64,000 nt of DNA, taken from the NCBI RefSeq assembly GCF_036621415.1, contig NZ_CP030941.1, positions 248,001 to 312,000 on the forward strand. The letters are read 5' to 3'. The notes beneath the pieces are model-generated. The model worked only from the letters and a program-made list of their open reading frames with translations, was not told where the DNA came from and ran no database searches. Positions 8,286 through 18,210 of the stretch are shown here, piece after piece (the first letter of the stretch is position 1; each line of letters starts with the position of its first letter). Position numbers and translations under genes: made by a program. This DNA is from Nitratireductor thuwali (lineage in GTDB: Bacteria; Pseudomonadota; Alphaproteobacteria; Rhizobiales; Rhizobiaceae).

Positions 8286-10745
8286 CTACCCCTTGCGTGG
8301 CAGTTGCGGCACGAGGCTGCGCTTGGGCGGCTCCTTCGGCTCCGGCGGCTTCTTCGCCTTGGCCGGCTTGGCTTTCGCGGCAGCGCCACGCTTCGAGGCC
8401 GCCTTCTTGACAGACTCCGACTCGCGCTTTGGCTTCACCGGCGTTTCGTCGGGAATGGTGTCCAGCTTGAGGCCGGTCGTGCCGTCCTCCCTGCGATCCA
8501 CCGTAACCCGCACCGTGCCGCCGCGCTTGAGCTTGCCAAAGAGCACTTCCTCGGCCAGCGGCTTCTTGATGTGCTCCTGGATCACCCGTCCGAGCGGCCG
8601 GGCGCCCATGCGTTCGTCGTAGCCCTTCTCCGCAAGCCAGGCGACCGCCTCGTCCGAAAGATCGAAGGTGACGCGGCGCTCGGCAAGCTGGGCTTCCAGC
8701 TGCATGACGAATTTCTGAACGACCTGATGCACCACCGGCACCGGCAGGGCGCCGAACGGGATGATGGCGTCGAGGCGGTTGCGGAACTCCGGCGTGAACA
8801 GCCGGTTGATCGCCTCCATGTCGTCGCCCTCGCGCTTGGTCGAGCCGAAGCCGATCGCCGGCTTCGCCATGTCCGACGCGCCCGCATTGGTGGTCATGAT
8901 CAGAACCACGTTGCGGAAGTCGATGCGCTTGCCGTTATGGTCGGTCAGCTTGCCGTGATCCATGACCTGAAGCAGGATGTTGAACAGGTCCGGATGCGCC
9001 TTCTCGATCTCGTCGAGCAGAAGCACGCAATGGGGATGCTGGTCGACACCGTCGGTGAGCAGTCCGCCCTGGTCGAAGCCGACATATCCGGGCGGGGCGC
9101 CGATCAGGCGCGAGACCGTGTGACGCTCCATGTATTCCGACATGTCGAAACGCAGGAGCTCCACCCCGAGCGAGGACGCCAGTTGCTTGGCGACTTCCGT
9201 CTTGCCGACGCCGGTCGGGCCGGAGAACAGGTAGGCGCCGATCGGCTTTTCGGGTTCGCGCAGCCCTGCCCGCGCCAGCTTTATCGACGAGGCAAGCGCC
9301 TCGATGGCGTTTTCCTGGCCGTAGACCACCCGCTTGAGCTCGATCTCCAGCCCCGCAAGCACCTTCTCGTCGTCGGCCGAGACGGTCTTGGGCGGAATGC
9401 GCGCCATCGTGGCGATGGTGTTCTCGATCTCCTTGACGCTGATCGTCTTGCGGCGCTTGGATTCCGGCAACAGCTTCTGCGAGGCGCCCGTCTCGTCGAT
9501 CACGTCGATCGCCTTGTCGGGCAGCTTGCGGTCGTTGATATAGCGGGCGGAAAGCTCCACCGCGGCCTTGACCGCCTCATTGGTGTATTTGACCTTGTGG
9601 AAGTCCTCGAAGTAAGGCTTGAGCCCCTTCATGATCTCAATGGCATCTTCCACCGTCGGCTCGTTCACGTCGATCTTCTGGAACCGGCGGACCAGCGCCC
9701 GGTCCTTCTCGAAGAACTGACGGAATTCCTTGTAGGTGGTCGAACCGATGCAGCGGATCGCGCCGGAGGAAAGCGCCGGCTTCAACAGGTTCGAGGCATC
9801 CATCGCCCCGCCCGAGGTGGCGCCCGCGCCGATCACCGTGTGGATCTCGTCGATGAAAAGCACCGCGCCGGGAAAATCCTCCAGCTCCTTGACCACCTGC
9901 TTCAGCCGCTCCTCGAAGTCGCCGCGATAGCGGGTGCCGGCCAGCAGCGTGCCCATGTCGAGGGCGAAGATGGTGGCGTCGAGCAGCACGTCGGGCACGT
10001 CGCCCTCGACCACCCGCTTGGCCAGTCCCTCGGCGATCGCCGTCTTGCCCACGCCCGGATCGCCCACATAGAGCGGGTTGTTCTTGGAGCGGCGGCACAG
10101 GACCTGGATCGTCCGGTTGATCTCCGACTGGCGCCCGATGAGCGGATCGATGCGGCCGGAACGCGCCTTCTCGTTGAGGTTCACGCAATAGGCCGACAGC
10201 GCATCCTGCTGCTGCTTCTTCTTCGCGCCTTCCTCGGCCTCGGCGCCGGGACCGGTGGCCTGGTCCTCGTCGGCGCCGCGCGGTGTGCGGGTTTCCGAGC
10301 CGCCGGGCCGCTTGGCGATGCCGTGGCTGATATAGTTGACCGCGTCATAGCGGGTCATCTGCTGTTCCTGGAGGAAGTAGGCGGCGTGGCTTTCGCGCTC
10401 GGCAAAGATCGCGACAAGCACATTGGCGCCCGAAACCTCCTCCCGGCCCGAGGATTGCACATGGATGACGGCGCGCTGGATGACGCGCTGGAACCCGGCG
10501 GTCGGCTTGGAGTCCTCGTCATATCCGGTGACCAGATTATCGAGTTCACCATCGACATAGTCGAGCACCGTGCGCCGCAACTCGTCGAGATCCACGTTGC
10601 AGGCGCGCATGACGGCAGCAGCGTCCGTATCGTCGATCAGCGCGAGAAGCAGATGCTCCAGCGTCGCGTATTCGTGGTGACGTTCATTGGCATAGGTCAG
10701 CGCCTGGTGCAGCGCACGTTCTAGACCCTGCGAGAATGCCGGCAT
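8286..10745 (-). CDS. clpA: ATP-dependent Clp protease ATP-binding subunit ClpA
   Basis: AAA+ unfoldase that feeds substrates into ClpP and receives N-degron substrates from ClpS. The 819 residues contain the N-terminal Clp_N repeats (about 1-150), a first AAA module with Walker A GDPGVGKT near residue 228 and Walker [10 protein letters not shown], and a second with GPTGVGKT near 512 and [10 protein letters not shown], then the ClpB_D2 small domain. It lacks the ClpB middle coiled coil. The last roughly 50 residues are a Lys/Pro/Ala-rich tail not found in E. coli ClpA (758 residues). clpS lies 8 bases upstream in the same transcript. Confidence 0.97.
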   Translation of the reverse strand: MPAFSQGLERALHQALTYANERHHEYATLEHLLLALIDDTDAAAVMRACNVDLDELRRTVLDYVDGELDNLVTGYDEDSKPTAGFQRVIQRAVIHVQSSGREEVSGANVLVAIFAERESHAAYFLQEQQMTRYDAVNYISHGIAKRPGGSETRTPRGADEDQATGPGAEAEEGAKKKQQQDALSAYCVNLNEKARSGRIDPLIGRQSEINRTIQVLCRRSKNNPLYVGDPGVGKTAIAEGLAKRVVEGDVPDVLLDATIFALDMGTLLAGTRYRGDFEERLKQVVKELEDFPGAVLFIDEIHTVIGAGATSGGAMDASNLLKPALSSGAIRCIGSTTYKEFRQFFEKDRALVRRFQKIDVNEPTVEDAIEIMKGLKPYFEDFHKVKYTNEAVKAAVELSARYINDRKLPDKAIDVIDETGASQKLLPESKRRKTISVKEIENTIATMARIPPKTVSADDEKVLAGLEIELKRVVYGQENAIEALASSIKLARAGLREPEKPIGAYLFSGPTGVGKTEVAKQLASSLGVELLRFDMSEYMERHTVSRLIGAPPGYVGFDQGGLLTDGVDQHPHCVLLLDEIEKAHPDLFNILLQVMDHGKLTDHNGKRIDFRNVVLIMTTNAGASDMAKPAIGFGSTKREGDDMEAINRLFTPEFRNRLDAIIPFGALPVPVVHQVVQKFVMQLEAQLAERRVTFDLSDEAVAWLAEKGYDERMGARPLGRVIQEHIKKPLAEEVLFGKLKRGGTVRVTVDRREDGTTGLKLDTIPDETPVKPKRESESVKKAASKRGAAAKAKPAKAKKPPEPKEPPKRSLVPQLPRKG

Positions 10746-10753
10746 TCAAGACC

Positions 10754-11134
10754 TCACTTCTTCTCCATCACGCACTGCAGCGGATGCTGGTGCTGACGGG
10801 CAAAATCCATGACCTGAGTCACTTTGGTCTCGGCCACTTCGAATGTATAGACGCCGCACTCCCCGACGCCGTGATTGTGTACGTGCAGCATGATCCTGGT
10901 GGCGGCTTCCCTGTCTTTTTGAAAGAACCGCTCCAGAACATGGATGACGAACTCCATGGGCGTGTAGTCGTCATTCAACAGCAGCACGCGATAAAGGCTC
11001 GGCTTCTTCGTCTTCGTGCGGGTACGCGTGATAACCGCCGTGCCGCGTCCGGCGTTGTTGCCCTCGTCGTCCCCACGGTTCATCCGCAAAGCGTCGCCTG
11101 GCATTTTGGTCTCGCCGATCGTCAATCGTCCCAT
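10754..11134 (-). CDS. clpS: ATP-dependent Clp protease adaptor protein ClpS
   Basis: Adaptor that binds N-terminal destabilising residues and delivers the proteins to ClpA-ClpP. The core begins [20 protein letters not shown], with the substrate-pocket residues N, D, D and M, and continues with [21 protein letters not shown]; the protein ends CVMEKK. Length from 11134 is 126 residues. An internal ATG at 11104 would give 116, closer to most ClpS proteins, so the exact start is open; the N-terminal 40 residues are disordered in the family. clpA follows after 8 bases. Confidence 0.95.
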   Translation of the reverse strand: MGRLTIGETKMPGDALRMNRGDDEGNNAGRGTAVITRTRTKTKKPSLYRVLLLNDDYTPMEFVIHVLERFFQKDREAATRIMLHVHNHGVGECGVYTFEVAETKVTQVMDFARQHQHPLQCVMEKK

Positions 11135-11302
11135 GTTTCCCGCCGCGCCTCACCATGAGTGCAGCATGTAGGTGTTTGTCTGGTGATTTTAAGGCCTTCT
11201 TGCGCGCTGACAATACGCATTAGCCCTTGTAGGCCGCAATTTTACGGCCAGCGCGGGCCATTGAACGCGGCCCGGTCATGGATGAAAAATTTTGAGGCAA
11301 CG

Positions 11303-11330
11303 AAAAACCCGGCCGCGCAGCGCGGCCGGG
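11303..11330 (-). terminator. Intrinsic terminator of the phasin gene
   Basis: Minus-strand stem CCCGGCCGCG / CGCGGCCGGG with a 3-base loop, directly followed by five T residues. It sits 46 bases past the phasin stop and before clpS, a textbook rho-independent terminator. Confidence 0.85.
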
Positions 11331-11376
11331 CCGGATTCGGGCGCAGAGTATGCCGGCCGCCTGTGCGGCGGCGGGC

Positions 11377-11706
11377 CTATTTGAGGTTCTTGAACGTCGC
11401 CTCGAACGGCTTGCAGGCATCCTTTGCGATGGTGGCGTAAAGGTCCGTCATCCGCGTAGCCTGGGCGACGAAGCCCTCATAGCTCTGCTTGAGATAATCG
11501 GCCTGGATCTCGAACGCCTTCTCCATCGATTTGGCGGAAGCCAGCTTCTCGGCGGCGGCGGTGCCGGTTTCCATGGCCTTCTTGGAATAATCGGCAGCTT
11601 CGACCGTAAGCTCCTGCAGGCCCTTGGACACGACCGAGGCGCTCTGGAGGCTGCTGTCCATCCACTCCTGTCCGAACTTGTCGATATTTTCGAATGACTG
11701 TGCCAT
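11377..11706 (-). CDS. Phasin family protein
   Basis: Small amphipathic protein of 109 residues that would coat polyhydroxyalkanoate granules. It is wholly helical in appearance, with the phasin_2 pattern: MAQSFENIDKFGQEWMDSSL at the start, YSKKAMETGTAAAEKLASAK in the middle and FEIQADYLKQSYEGFVAQA followed by the TRMTDLY segment. The start at 11706 is preferred over an in-frame extension that is Cys-rich and unlike the family. It is monocistronic, with its own terminator, and diverges from the carboxypeptidase gene. Confidence 0.9.
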   Translation of the reverse strand: MAQSFENIDKFGQEWMDSSLQSASVVSKGLQELTVEAADYSKKAMETGTAAAEKLASAKSMEKAFEIQADYLKQSYEGFVAQATRMTDLYATIAKDACKPFEATFKNLK

Positions 11707-11986
11707 TGCGCTGCATCCTTCCGTCAATTGGGTTCCGCACACTGCTCCGCATCGTTTTGTGCACTGCACAATATCATAGTGTGCGACGCACCATTCCGCA
11801 AGGGGCTGCGCGTGTGCCGGAAGGCATCCGCGCGATGAAACGACACATCGTTAAAACTCGCCTCGATTCCGGCGGATTCTGGAAAGAATTAAATCACCAT
11901 AAACGGATTGGTAACGAGACGCGCACTAGCCTCTCTCCAAAGGGCCAGGAAGCCGTTCAGGCTGGCCCGTGTAAAACACGGTTCCA

Positions 11987-13309
11987 ATGGGTGTGGTTGT
12001 GCGTCAGGCATTTGCAGGTATCGCAAGGCTCGTTCGTAATTGTTCCAGGTTCTCGGCAACCGCCGTCGTCGCGACGGCCCTCCTGGCCGCCTCGGCCGGC
12101 GCCGCCGATGCCAACGCCAAATATGCGGGCATTGTCGTCGATGCGAAGACTGGTGCTGTCCTTTACGAAGACAGTGCGGATGCCTACCGGTATCCGGCAT
12201 CGCTGACCAAGATGATGACCTTGTACATGGTCTTCGAGGCTCTGGCTTCGAACCGCATCTCCAAGAACTCGCGCATCACCGTATCGCGCAACGCGGCCGC
12301 CGAGCCGCCGACCAAGCTTGGCGTGCCGGCCGGCAAGAGCATCACGGTGGAGCAGGCGATCCATGCGCTGGTAACCAGATCGGCGAACGACGTCGCCACC
12401 GCCGTGGCTGAGTTCCTCGGCGGCTCCGAGAGCAATTTCGCCAAGCTCACGACGGCCAAGGCGCGTCAGCTCGGTATGTCCAAAACCACCTTCCGCAATG
12501 CGCACGGCCTGCCCAACAGCGAGCAGAAGACGACGGCGCGCGACATGGCGCGGCTGGGTATCGCGCTGCGCGAGCACTTCCCGCAATATTACGACTATTT
12601 CTCGACCCGCTCGTTCACCTATGCCGGCCGCCGCATCAACAGCCACAACAACCTGCTCGGCCGGGTGAAAGGCGTCGACGGCATCAAGACCGGCTATATT
12701 CGCGCCTCCGGCTTCAATCTGGTCTCCTCCGTATCGACCGGCAACCGGCAGATCGTCGCCGTCGTCATGGGCGGCCGCACGGCCCGGACCCGCGACGCGC
12801 ACATGGCCGACCTCATCAAGCGCTATCTGCCGAAGGCATCCACGGGCAGCGACCGCAACCTGATCGCCCGCGGCCCGGCCACCCAACCGGTCGTGGCGGC
12901 GATGGTCCCGCCCGCCAATGTTCCGGTGCCGAGCGATCGTCCCGATGTCGCACCGGTGACTGCTTACGCCGAAGAACGTCCGGCCTCGGCCAAGGAGACC
13001 TTTGCCAAGGCCATCTCGGACAAAGCCGATATCGACCCGGTCCGCACGGCCTCCACGAAAGTCTCCGGTTGGGTCATCCAGGTCGCCTCCATGCCGACGG
13101 AGGACGAGGCCCGCCGCTATCTGGCCGAGACGGCAAGCGAAGCAGAGACGATACTGGCCGATGCCACGCCCTTCACCGAAACCTTCGAGATGAAAGGCCG
13201 CACCTACTACCGCGCCCGTTTCGGCGGCTTCACGGACAAGTCCGATGCCTGGGGCGCGTGCGCTACGCTGAAGAAAAAGAACGTCGCCTGCTACGCGGTT
13301 CAGAACTAG
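11987..13309 (+). CDS. D-alanyl-D-alanine carboxypeptidase (peptidase S11) with C-terminal SPOR domain
   Basis: Penicillin-binding protein that trims the terminal D-Ala of peptidoglycan stem peptides in the periplasm. The 440 residues start with a signal sequence ending near AGAADANAKYAG. All three serine-transferase motifs are present: SLTK near residue 72 (nucleophile), SAN near 131 and KTG near 234. A Pro/Ala linker leads to a SPOR domain (about 360-440, starting SGWVIQVASM), which binds denuded septal glycan and suggests a role at division. It is a DacA/DacF-type enzyme. It diverges from the phasin gene across about 280 bases. Confidence 0.93.
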   Translation: MGVVVRQAFAGIARLVRNCSRFSATAVVATALLAASAGAADANAKYAGIVVDAKTGAVLYEDSADAYRYPASLTKMMTLYMVFEALASNRISKNSRITVSRNAAAEPPTKLGVPAGKSITVEQAIHALVTRSANDVATAVAEFLGGSESNFAKLTTAKARQLGMSKTTFRNAHGLPNSEQKTTARDMARLGIALREHFPQYYDYFSTRSFTYAGRRINSHNNLLGRVKGVDGIKTGYIRASGFNLVSSVSTGNRQIVAVVMGGRTARTRDAHMADLIKRYLPKASTGSDRNLIARGPATQPVVAAMVPPANVPVPSDRPDVAPVTAYAEERPASAKETFAKAISDKADIDPVRTASTKVSGWVIQVASMPTEDEARRYLAETASEAETILADATPFTETFEMKGRTYYRARFGGFTDKSDAWGACATLKKKNVACYAVQN

Positions 13310-13381
13310 ACGGCTCCGGAAGGCCCGGATGGAAAATGCGAATCCCTGAAGCAAACCCCGCCAGTATCGCGTAAGGAGGGT

Positions 13382-14080
13382 TTATCTGTGATTGGACAAG
13401 AGCAAGTCCCGAGCTTCGTTGATGCGGGCAGCAAGAAAAGGCGAACCGCCCAGATCGGGATGCAGACGCTGCATCAGGCGGCGATGAGCCTTTCGGATTT
13501 CCGCCGCGGACGCTCCCGGTTCAAGACCAAGGATCTCGTAAGCCTCCTCCTTGGTCATGGGGCCCGCAGCTTGCGCGCGTCCCTCCCTGTCGCCGTCGTG
13601 CGCGTCCGCGCTTTCGCGCCAGACGGGAAACCGGCTGTCAAGATAGGTCTCCAGTAGCTGCAGGCTTTCCTCGTCGCCGGCAAGCTCGGCCCTTAACTCC
13701 AGCAGTTCCTCCTGCGACAGCTTGGCCAGTTCCCTGCCCTCGAAACGCCCCGCCAGCACCGTGCCCTCGAGATCGCCGCTGTCGTGGTCGAGCACCATTT
13801 CGAGCGCCGCCGAACGCACCGTCGATCGCTGGCCCGGCTGCGGCCTGCTCATCCGCCGCACCATGCGCGAGGAACCAAACCAGGCGGCGGCTCCCGACAA
13901 GAGCATGCCGCCAAGCCCCGCCCTGCCCGTGAAAAGCAGAACGAGGCCGACCAGGCCGAGCAGAACGGGTCCGACGAGCCGCAGCGCTCCGGCAATGGCC
14001 GCGGGGCTCGCTCGGGTAAAGGCAATGGCGCCCAGCGCCAGCAGCAGCACCAGCCCGAAAAAGAAAAACGGAACGGTCAT
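13382..14080 (-). CDS. DnaJ-domain membrane protein
   Basis: Protein of 232 residues with two N-terminal hydrophobic segments (about residues 1-70) and a C-terminal J domain. The J domain runs from [20 protein letters not shown] to the end and has the HPD tripeptide in RLHPDLGG, so it can be expected to stimulate a DnaK-type ATPase at the membrane. The middle is acidic and has no recognised domain. It resembles the alphaproteobacterial DnaJ-like proteins with a DjlA-type topology. Its ATG overlaps the stop of the VWA gene by 4 bases, so the two are coupled. Confidence 0.85.
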   Translation of the reverse strand: MTVPFFFFGLVLLLALGAIAFTRASPAAIAGALRLVGPVLLGLVGLVLLFTGRAGLGGMLLSGAAAWFGSSRMVRRMSRPQPGQRSTVRSAALEMVLDHDSGDLEGTVLAGRFEGRELAKLSQEELLELRAELAGDEESLQLLETYLDSRFPVWRESADAHDGDREGRAQAAGPMTKEEAYEILGLEPGASAAEIRKAHRRLMQRLHPDLGGSPFLAARINEARDLLLSNHR

Positions 14081-14817
14081 CCGCGCTTGCCGCTCAGATG
14101 TTCGATCATCATGCGGTCCTCAGGCCGCGCCCGGGATTCGAGCGCCCGCAACCCGCCGCTGGCATAGACCGCGACCGAGGACAGGAGCTTGGCCAGCGTG
14201 TCCGCCGAGTTCCGGTCGAACCGGAACCAGGCGCCCTTCGACAGCCTGGCGATTTCCCGAAAGGCGTTGGTGGCGACCGGATCGTGTCCTTCCTGGAACA
14301 TGAACACCGGCACGCCCTTCAGGCCCAGCTCTCCCGCCTTGTGCGCGAGATGGTCGACACTTTCCTCCATGGCATCGCCGATGAAGACCAATGCGTTGAC
14401 CTTCTTGCGGGCATTCTCCTTCAGACCGTGGGAAAGCACCTTGCCGATCTGCGTCTGGCCACCCCGGCAATCGATCCGCGTCATCAGGTTCTTCAGGCTG
14501 GCCGTATCGGAGACGAAACGCGAAGCGCGGCACTCGCCGAACCCGCGATAATAGACGAGCTGCACGTTGAGCGAGCCCACCTTGCCGACAGCGTCGAACA
14601 TCTCGGCCTGGATGTCGCAGGCCAGATCCCATGTGGGCTGACGGCTCATCGTCGCATCGAGCGCCAGGACGAGACGGCCCGCCGCCCCCTCCTCCCGCGG
14701 CACGGCCATCGCGCGCGCTTGCCGGACGAACGCCTCCACCGCGCTCTTTGCCGAAGGCGCCTTCTGGACATCGGATTTGATGTCGGGCCGGGCCGGTGTT
14801 TTCCGATTATCGCTCAT
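14077..14817 (-). CDS. VWA-domain (TerY-like) protein
   Basis: Protein of 246 residues carrying a von Willebrand factor A fold. The start at 14817 gives [16 protein letters not shown]. The core begins [18 protein letters not shown], where D-x-T-x-S is the metal-binding MIDAS loop, and continues through [14 protein letters not shown] and [12 protein letters not shown], matching the later MIDAS positions. There is no signal peptide, so it is cytoplasmic. The family is annotated as similar to tellurite-resistance TerY, but no ter genes are nearby. It is coupled to the DnaJ-like gene downstream and follows DUF1489 by 51 bases. Its function is not known. Confidence 0.8.
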   Translation of the reverse strand: MSDNRKTPARPDIKSDVQKAPSAKSAVEAFVRQARAMAVPREEGAAGRLVLALDATMSRQPTWDLACDIQAEMFDAVGKVGSLNVQLVYYRGFGECRASRFVSDTASLKNLMTRIDCRGGQTQIGKVLSHGLKENARKKVNALVFIGDAMEESVDHLAHKAGELGLKGVPVFMFQEGHDPVATNAFREIARLSKGAWFRFDRNSADTLAKLLSSVAVYASGGLRALESRARPEDRMMIEHLSGKRG

Positions 14818-14868
14818 GGGCAAAAGATGTGGTGTTGCGGCGCTGCTGGCAAGAGCGGATAATCCGCC

Positions 14869-15297
14869 TCACATCAATCCGAGTTCCGTCAATTCGCGCC
14901 TGAGGTGATCCGGCAGTTCTTCCGACCGGCTTGCGCCCCTGTCCGCCGGCGCATCCTCGATTTTCAGATAGCGCCAGCCCTGGAACGGGCGCCGTGGCTG
15001 CCATTCGGTCAGCACGAGTTCGGGCTCCAGCACCAGATGGCATCGCGAGATCCCCTCGCCGTCGGTGAACGGGCGCACCTCCAGGAGCCGCTGCCGGCAC
15101 TGCACCATTCCCTTGATCACCCAATAGAGCGAGCCTCCCGAAAGGTCGTCCAGACGCTTGGGCACCATCCGCGTGGTGTGGAAGTGCTCCTGCGGCTGTC
15201 CCATGCGCGCCTTGTCGGCAAGCCGACGGGCGATCCATTCCTCGAGCTGTTGCGGGCTTTCACAGCCCACGCAGAGTTTTATCAGATTGAGCGCCAT
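14869..15297 (-). CDS. DUF1489 family protein
   Basis: Conserved alphaproteobacterial protein of unknown function, 142 residues. The family's opening MALNLIKLCVGCESPQQLEE and the central HFHTTRMVPKR, then GGSLYWVIKG and the C-terminal GWRYLKIEDAPAD, are recognisable. No membrane segment or catalytic motif is evident. It is the first gene of a probable minus-strand transcript with the VWA and DnaJ-like genes. Confidence 0.85.
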   Translation of the reverse strand: MALNLIKLCVGCESPQQLEEWIARRLADKARMGQPQEHFHTTRMVPKRLDDLSGGSLYWVIKGMVQCRQRLLEVRPFTDGEGISRCHLVLEPELVLTEWQPRRPFQGWRYLKIEDAPADRGASRSEELPDHLRRELTELGLM

Positions 15298-15413
15298 GGC
15301 CTAATCTTGGGGCGATGAGCCGTCAGGTCAATCGCGGATGTACCATGTCCACAACGCAGCCCCGGCCCACGGCCGGGATCCGCAATTGCCGCGCCATCCC
15401 GCCTCGGGAAGGA

Positions 15414-16814
15414 TCAGCATTCCACCACGTTGACCGCAAGCCCGCCGAGGCTCGTTTCCTTGTAGCGCTCGTTCATGTCGACCCCCGTCTGGCGCATGGT
15501 CTCGATGGCCGCGTCAAGCGACACGAAATGCGTCCCGTCGCCCTTCACGGCAAGCGAGGCCGCCGTCACCGCCTTCACCGCTCCCAGAGCATTGCGCTCG
15601 ATGCAGGGCACCTGAACGAGCCCTCCGACAGGATCGCAGGTCATGCCCAGATGATGCTCCAGCGCGATCTCGGCCGCATTCTCGACCTGTTCGGGCGTGC
15701 CGCCCAGCACCGCCGCCAGGCCCGCCGCGGCCATCGCCGATGCCGAACCCACCTCGCCCTGGCAGCCGACTTCGGCGCCCGATATCGAGGCGTTGTGCTT
15801 GACGATGCCACCCACCGCCGCCGCCGTCAGCAGGAAATCGTGTATCCCCTTCCGGTCGGCATCCACATGGAAGCGCAGCCAATAGCGCATCACCGCCGGC
15901 ACCACGCCGGCCGCCCCGTTGGTCGGGGCCGTAACGACGCGCCCGCCGGCCGCATTCTCCTCGTTCACCGCCATCGCGTAGACCGACAGCCAGTCATTGG
16001 CCAGCAGCGGGTTGGGCCGGTTCTGGCGCCATTCCTCGTCGAGCCTGCCATGCAGGTATCGCGCCCTGCGCCGCACATTGAGGCCGCCCGGCATAACGCC
16101 TTCCTGGGACAGGCCGCGCTCGATGCAGCTCTTCATCGCCTCCCATATGCGGTCGAGCCCCTCGTCCAACTCGTCGGTGCTCAGCCGCGTTTCCTCGTTC
16201 GCCCGCTTCATCTCGGCGATCGACAGGCCGGATTCGGCCGCCATGGCCAGCATCTCGCGGGCATTGGCGAAGGGGTAAGGCACGTTCTTGTCGACCGGCG
16301 GCTTGCCCTGCGCCTTCAGCTTCTGCAATTCCTCCTCGGAAGCCACGAAGCCGCCGCCAACGGAATAATAGACGCGCCGCAGGAGCAGGCGGTCATCGGC
16401 ATCGAAGGCGCTGAAAGCCATGCCGTTGGCATGCCCCGGCAGCGGCGTCTTCTTGTCGAGCACGAGATCGGTGTCAGGATCGAAGGCATATTCGGGGTGC
16501 CCCGGCGGGCTGACGCGCCGTTTCGCCCTTATGTCCGCAAGGATGGCTTCCGACTTGTCGGGATCGACGCCGTCCGGCGTCAGCCCCTGCAGGCCGAGCA
16601 TGACCGCGCGGTCGCTGGCATGGCCCACGCCCGTATGTGCCAGCGAGCCGTGCAGGCTCGCCGAAAGGCGCGCCACGGCGACACCTGCCGGGCGCGGCCA
16701 CTCGCCGTCTGCGATTTCCCGCAGAAACCGATCGGCAGCCGTCATAGGCCCCATCGTGTGCGAACTCGATGGGCCGATCCCGATCTTGAAGAGATCGAAC
16801 ACGGAAAGAAACAT
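15414..16814 (-). CDS. sdaA: L-serine ammonia-lyase (L-serine dehydratase)
   Basis: Iron-sulfur enzyme that deaminates L-serine to pyruvate and ammonia. The 466 residues fit the single-chain form: a beta domain (about 1-150) starting [20 protein letters not shown], the hallmark of the family, and an alpha domain with GQGDV-like cysteines seen as [16 protein letters not shown] and then [18 protein letters not shown], which supply the 4Fe-4S ligands. It stands alone on the minus strand. Serine deamination connects metabolically with the glycine cleavage genes at 52-57 kb, but that is inference. Confidence 0.95.
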   Translation of the reverse strand: MFLSVFDLFKIGIGPSSSHTMGPMTAADRFLREIADGEWPRPAGVAVARLSASLHGSLAHTGVGHASDRAVMLGLQGLTPDGVDPDKSEAILADIRAKRRVSPPGHPEYAFDPDTDLVLDKKTPLPGHANGMAFSAFDADDRLLLRRVYYSVGGGFVASEEELQKLKAQGKPPVDKNVPYPFANAREMLAMAAESGLSIAEMKRANEETRLSTDELDEGLDRIWEAMKSCIERGLSQEGVMPGGLNVRRRARYLHGRLDEEWRQNRPNPLLANDWLSVYAMAVNEENAAGGRVVTAPTNGAAGVVPAVMRYWLRFHVDADRKGIHDFLLTAAAVGGIVKHNASISGAEVGCQGEVGSASAMAAAGLAAVLGGTPEQVENAAEIALEHHLGMTCDPVGGLVQVPCIERNALGAVKAVTAASLAVKGDGTHFVSLDAAIETMRQTGVDMNERYKETSLGGLAVNVVEC

Positions 16815-16924
16815 GCGTATCTACCTCGTCGGCCGGCCCGACGCTCGGCCAGAATTCATAAGAACCCGGATTGCATGTGCCGGCTTGTCTGACAACGACA
16901 TAGAAACTCCGGCCATAAACAACA

Positions 16925-16948
16925 AGGCGCGACCTTTCAGCCGCGCCT
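16925..16948 (-). terminator. Weak intrinsic terminator after the 42-residue membrane protein
   Basis: A 7-base stem (minus strand AGGCGCG / CGCGCCT) with a 10-base loop, followed by TGTTGTTTATGG, lies 25 bases beyond the small gene's stop. The stem is short and the U-run interrupted. Confidence 0.45.
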
Positions 16949-16973
16949 CGTCATGAATGATAAGATTTGGTTC

Positions 16974-17102
16974 TCAGCTCGCCGCGACAACCGCGATCGT
17001 TTCGCTTCCGGCAAAGAGCCATGCCAACAGGATGACGCCGGCGAGGCCAATCACTGCCTTGGCGGTTACGCCCCAGCAGGATTTCTGAACGGTTTCGTCC
17101 AT
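16974..17102 (-). CDS. Small hypothetical membrane protein (42 aa)
   Basis: Not recognised. From the ATG at 17102, preceded by GGGAAG 5 bases upstream, it encodes 42 residues: MDETVQKSCWGVTAKAV, then one strongly hydrophobic segment (IGLAGVILLAWLFAG), then a short tail. A longer in-frame extension to 17216 exists but the added residues do not look like a protein N-terminus. A weak promoter candidate lies upstream and a weak terminator downstream, which supports a real monocistronic gene. Single-helix proteins of this size are common and cannot be placed by sequence alone. Confidence 0.5.
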   Translation of the reverse strand: MDETVQKSCWGVTAKAVIGLAGVILLAWLFAGSETIAVVAAS

Positions 17103-17243
17103 CAACTTCCCGTCTTTGTGTTCGAATTCGCGAGCGGCCAATAAGCCCCCGACCACCCGCATAAGCCGGGAGATACTCCCTGATGCGATCTTAAGCAATA
17201 GCAAAAGCGGCGACACCGCGGCGCCGCCAACCCGGCAATGTTA

Positions 17244-17273
17244 ATAATTGAAACTAAAGTGCATAATATTCAA
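17244..17273 (-). promoter_or_regulatory. Promoter-like AT-rich sequence
   Basis: On the minus strand, TTGAAT and AATTAT are separated by 18 bases within the only AT-rich patch of the sdaA-ydcF gap. It points toward the small membrane-protein gene at 17102. Confidence 0.3.
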
Positions 17274-17371
17274 CAGGTTATGAACCAAGGTCGGTTAGCT
17301 TGTTTTCAACAGATGGGGCAAAAACAAGGCAGCCTGCAACCGGAGCCGCCAGGATGGCGGAGCGGCGCATC

Positions 17372-18166
17372 TCATTCTTCCGGAAGGAGCGTGGGCGTCC
17401 GGCCCGCCAGGCGATAGGCGGCAAGCGCGATCCATTCGCGAATCGCAATGCTCGCATTGCGCAGCGAATCGAGCGCGTTGTCCTCGGCCGGCCCCGGCCG
17501 CTCGCGGCCCGACGTCTTGTAGTCGACCGGCCATGGCACGACGGGAAAACCCGCCTGACGGAACGCGCCGACAGCGCGGGGCATGTGGAATGCCGAGGTC
17601 ACCAGCAGCCATGTCTCACCCGACTGCGGATCCACCAGAAGCCGGGAATAGCGGGCATTTTCGAAGGTATCGCGGGATCTGTTCTCGATCTCGATGCGCT
17701 CCCGCGCCACGCCCAGCGCGGTCAGAAGCCGCGGCGCGGTGGCAGCGTCCCCCTCGCCGGCCAGGAAGACCGAGCCCGAGCCGCCCGACACGACGACGCG
17801 GGCCCGCGGGAAGCGCCGCGCCAGGATGGCCGCCTCCACGAAGCGGTCGCCGCTGGAATTGAGCTCATAGCCGCCACGCGCCAGATTGATCGCGCCCTCG
17901 AAGCCGCCGCCCAGGACCACGATTCCGTCGACGCGCGAAGGCATTTCCGCCGGCTTCGTGAAACGTGCCTCCAGCGGGTGCAGAAGCAGCGCGCCTGCCG
18001 TCGTCCAGGCCGAAACCATCAGGATCAGAAGCGACATGAACCCCGCGGCAACCGCCAGCCGGCGCCGATTGACGATCTGCAATATGAGAGACAGGACAAT
18101 CAGCAGCGCCGCCAGGCTCAACGGCTGCGCCAGCGCCCAGAATATTGCCGAGAACAGGTGAAACAC
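17372..18166 (-). CDS. YdcF family membrane protein (DUF218)
   Basis: Protein of 264 residues with two N-terminal membrane helices (about 5-30 and 38-62) followed by a DUF218 domain. The domain shows VDGIVVLGGGFEGA, VVVSGGSGSVF, ENRSRDTFENARYS and LLVTSAFHMPRAVGAFRQAG, which are the conserved blocks of the YdcF/ElyC/SanA group, linked in E. coli to envelope polysaccharide and vancomycin barrier functions. It starts 44 bases after the gatA stop on the same strand and may be read from the gat transcript. Confidence 0.88.
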   Translation of the reverse strand: MFHLFSAIFWALAQPLSLAALLIVLSLILQIVNRRRLAVAAGFMSLLILMVSAWTTAGALLLHPLEARFTKPAEMPSRVDGIVVLGGGFEGAINLARGGYELNSSGDRFVEAAILARRFPRARVVVSGGSGSVFLAGEGDAATAPRLLTALGVARERIEIENRSRDTFENARYSRLLVDPQSGETWLLVTSAFHMPRAVGAFRQAGFPVVPWPVDYKTSGRERPGPAEDNALDSLRNASIAIREWIALAAYRLAGRTPTLLPEE

Positions 18167-18210
18167 GAAGCGCCCGCCTCCCTTCCGTCAAGGCAGGCGG
18201 CCGGTTCCGC

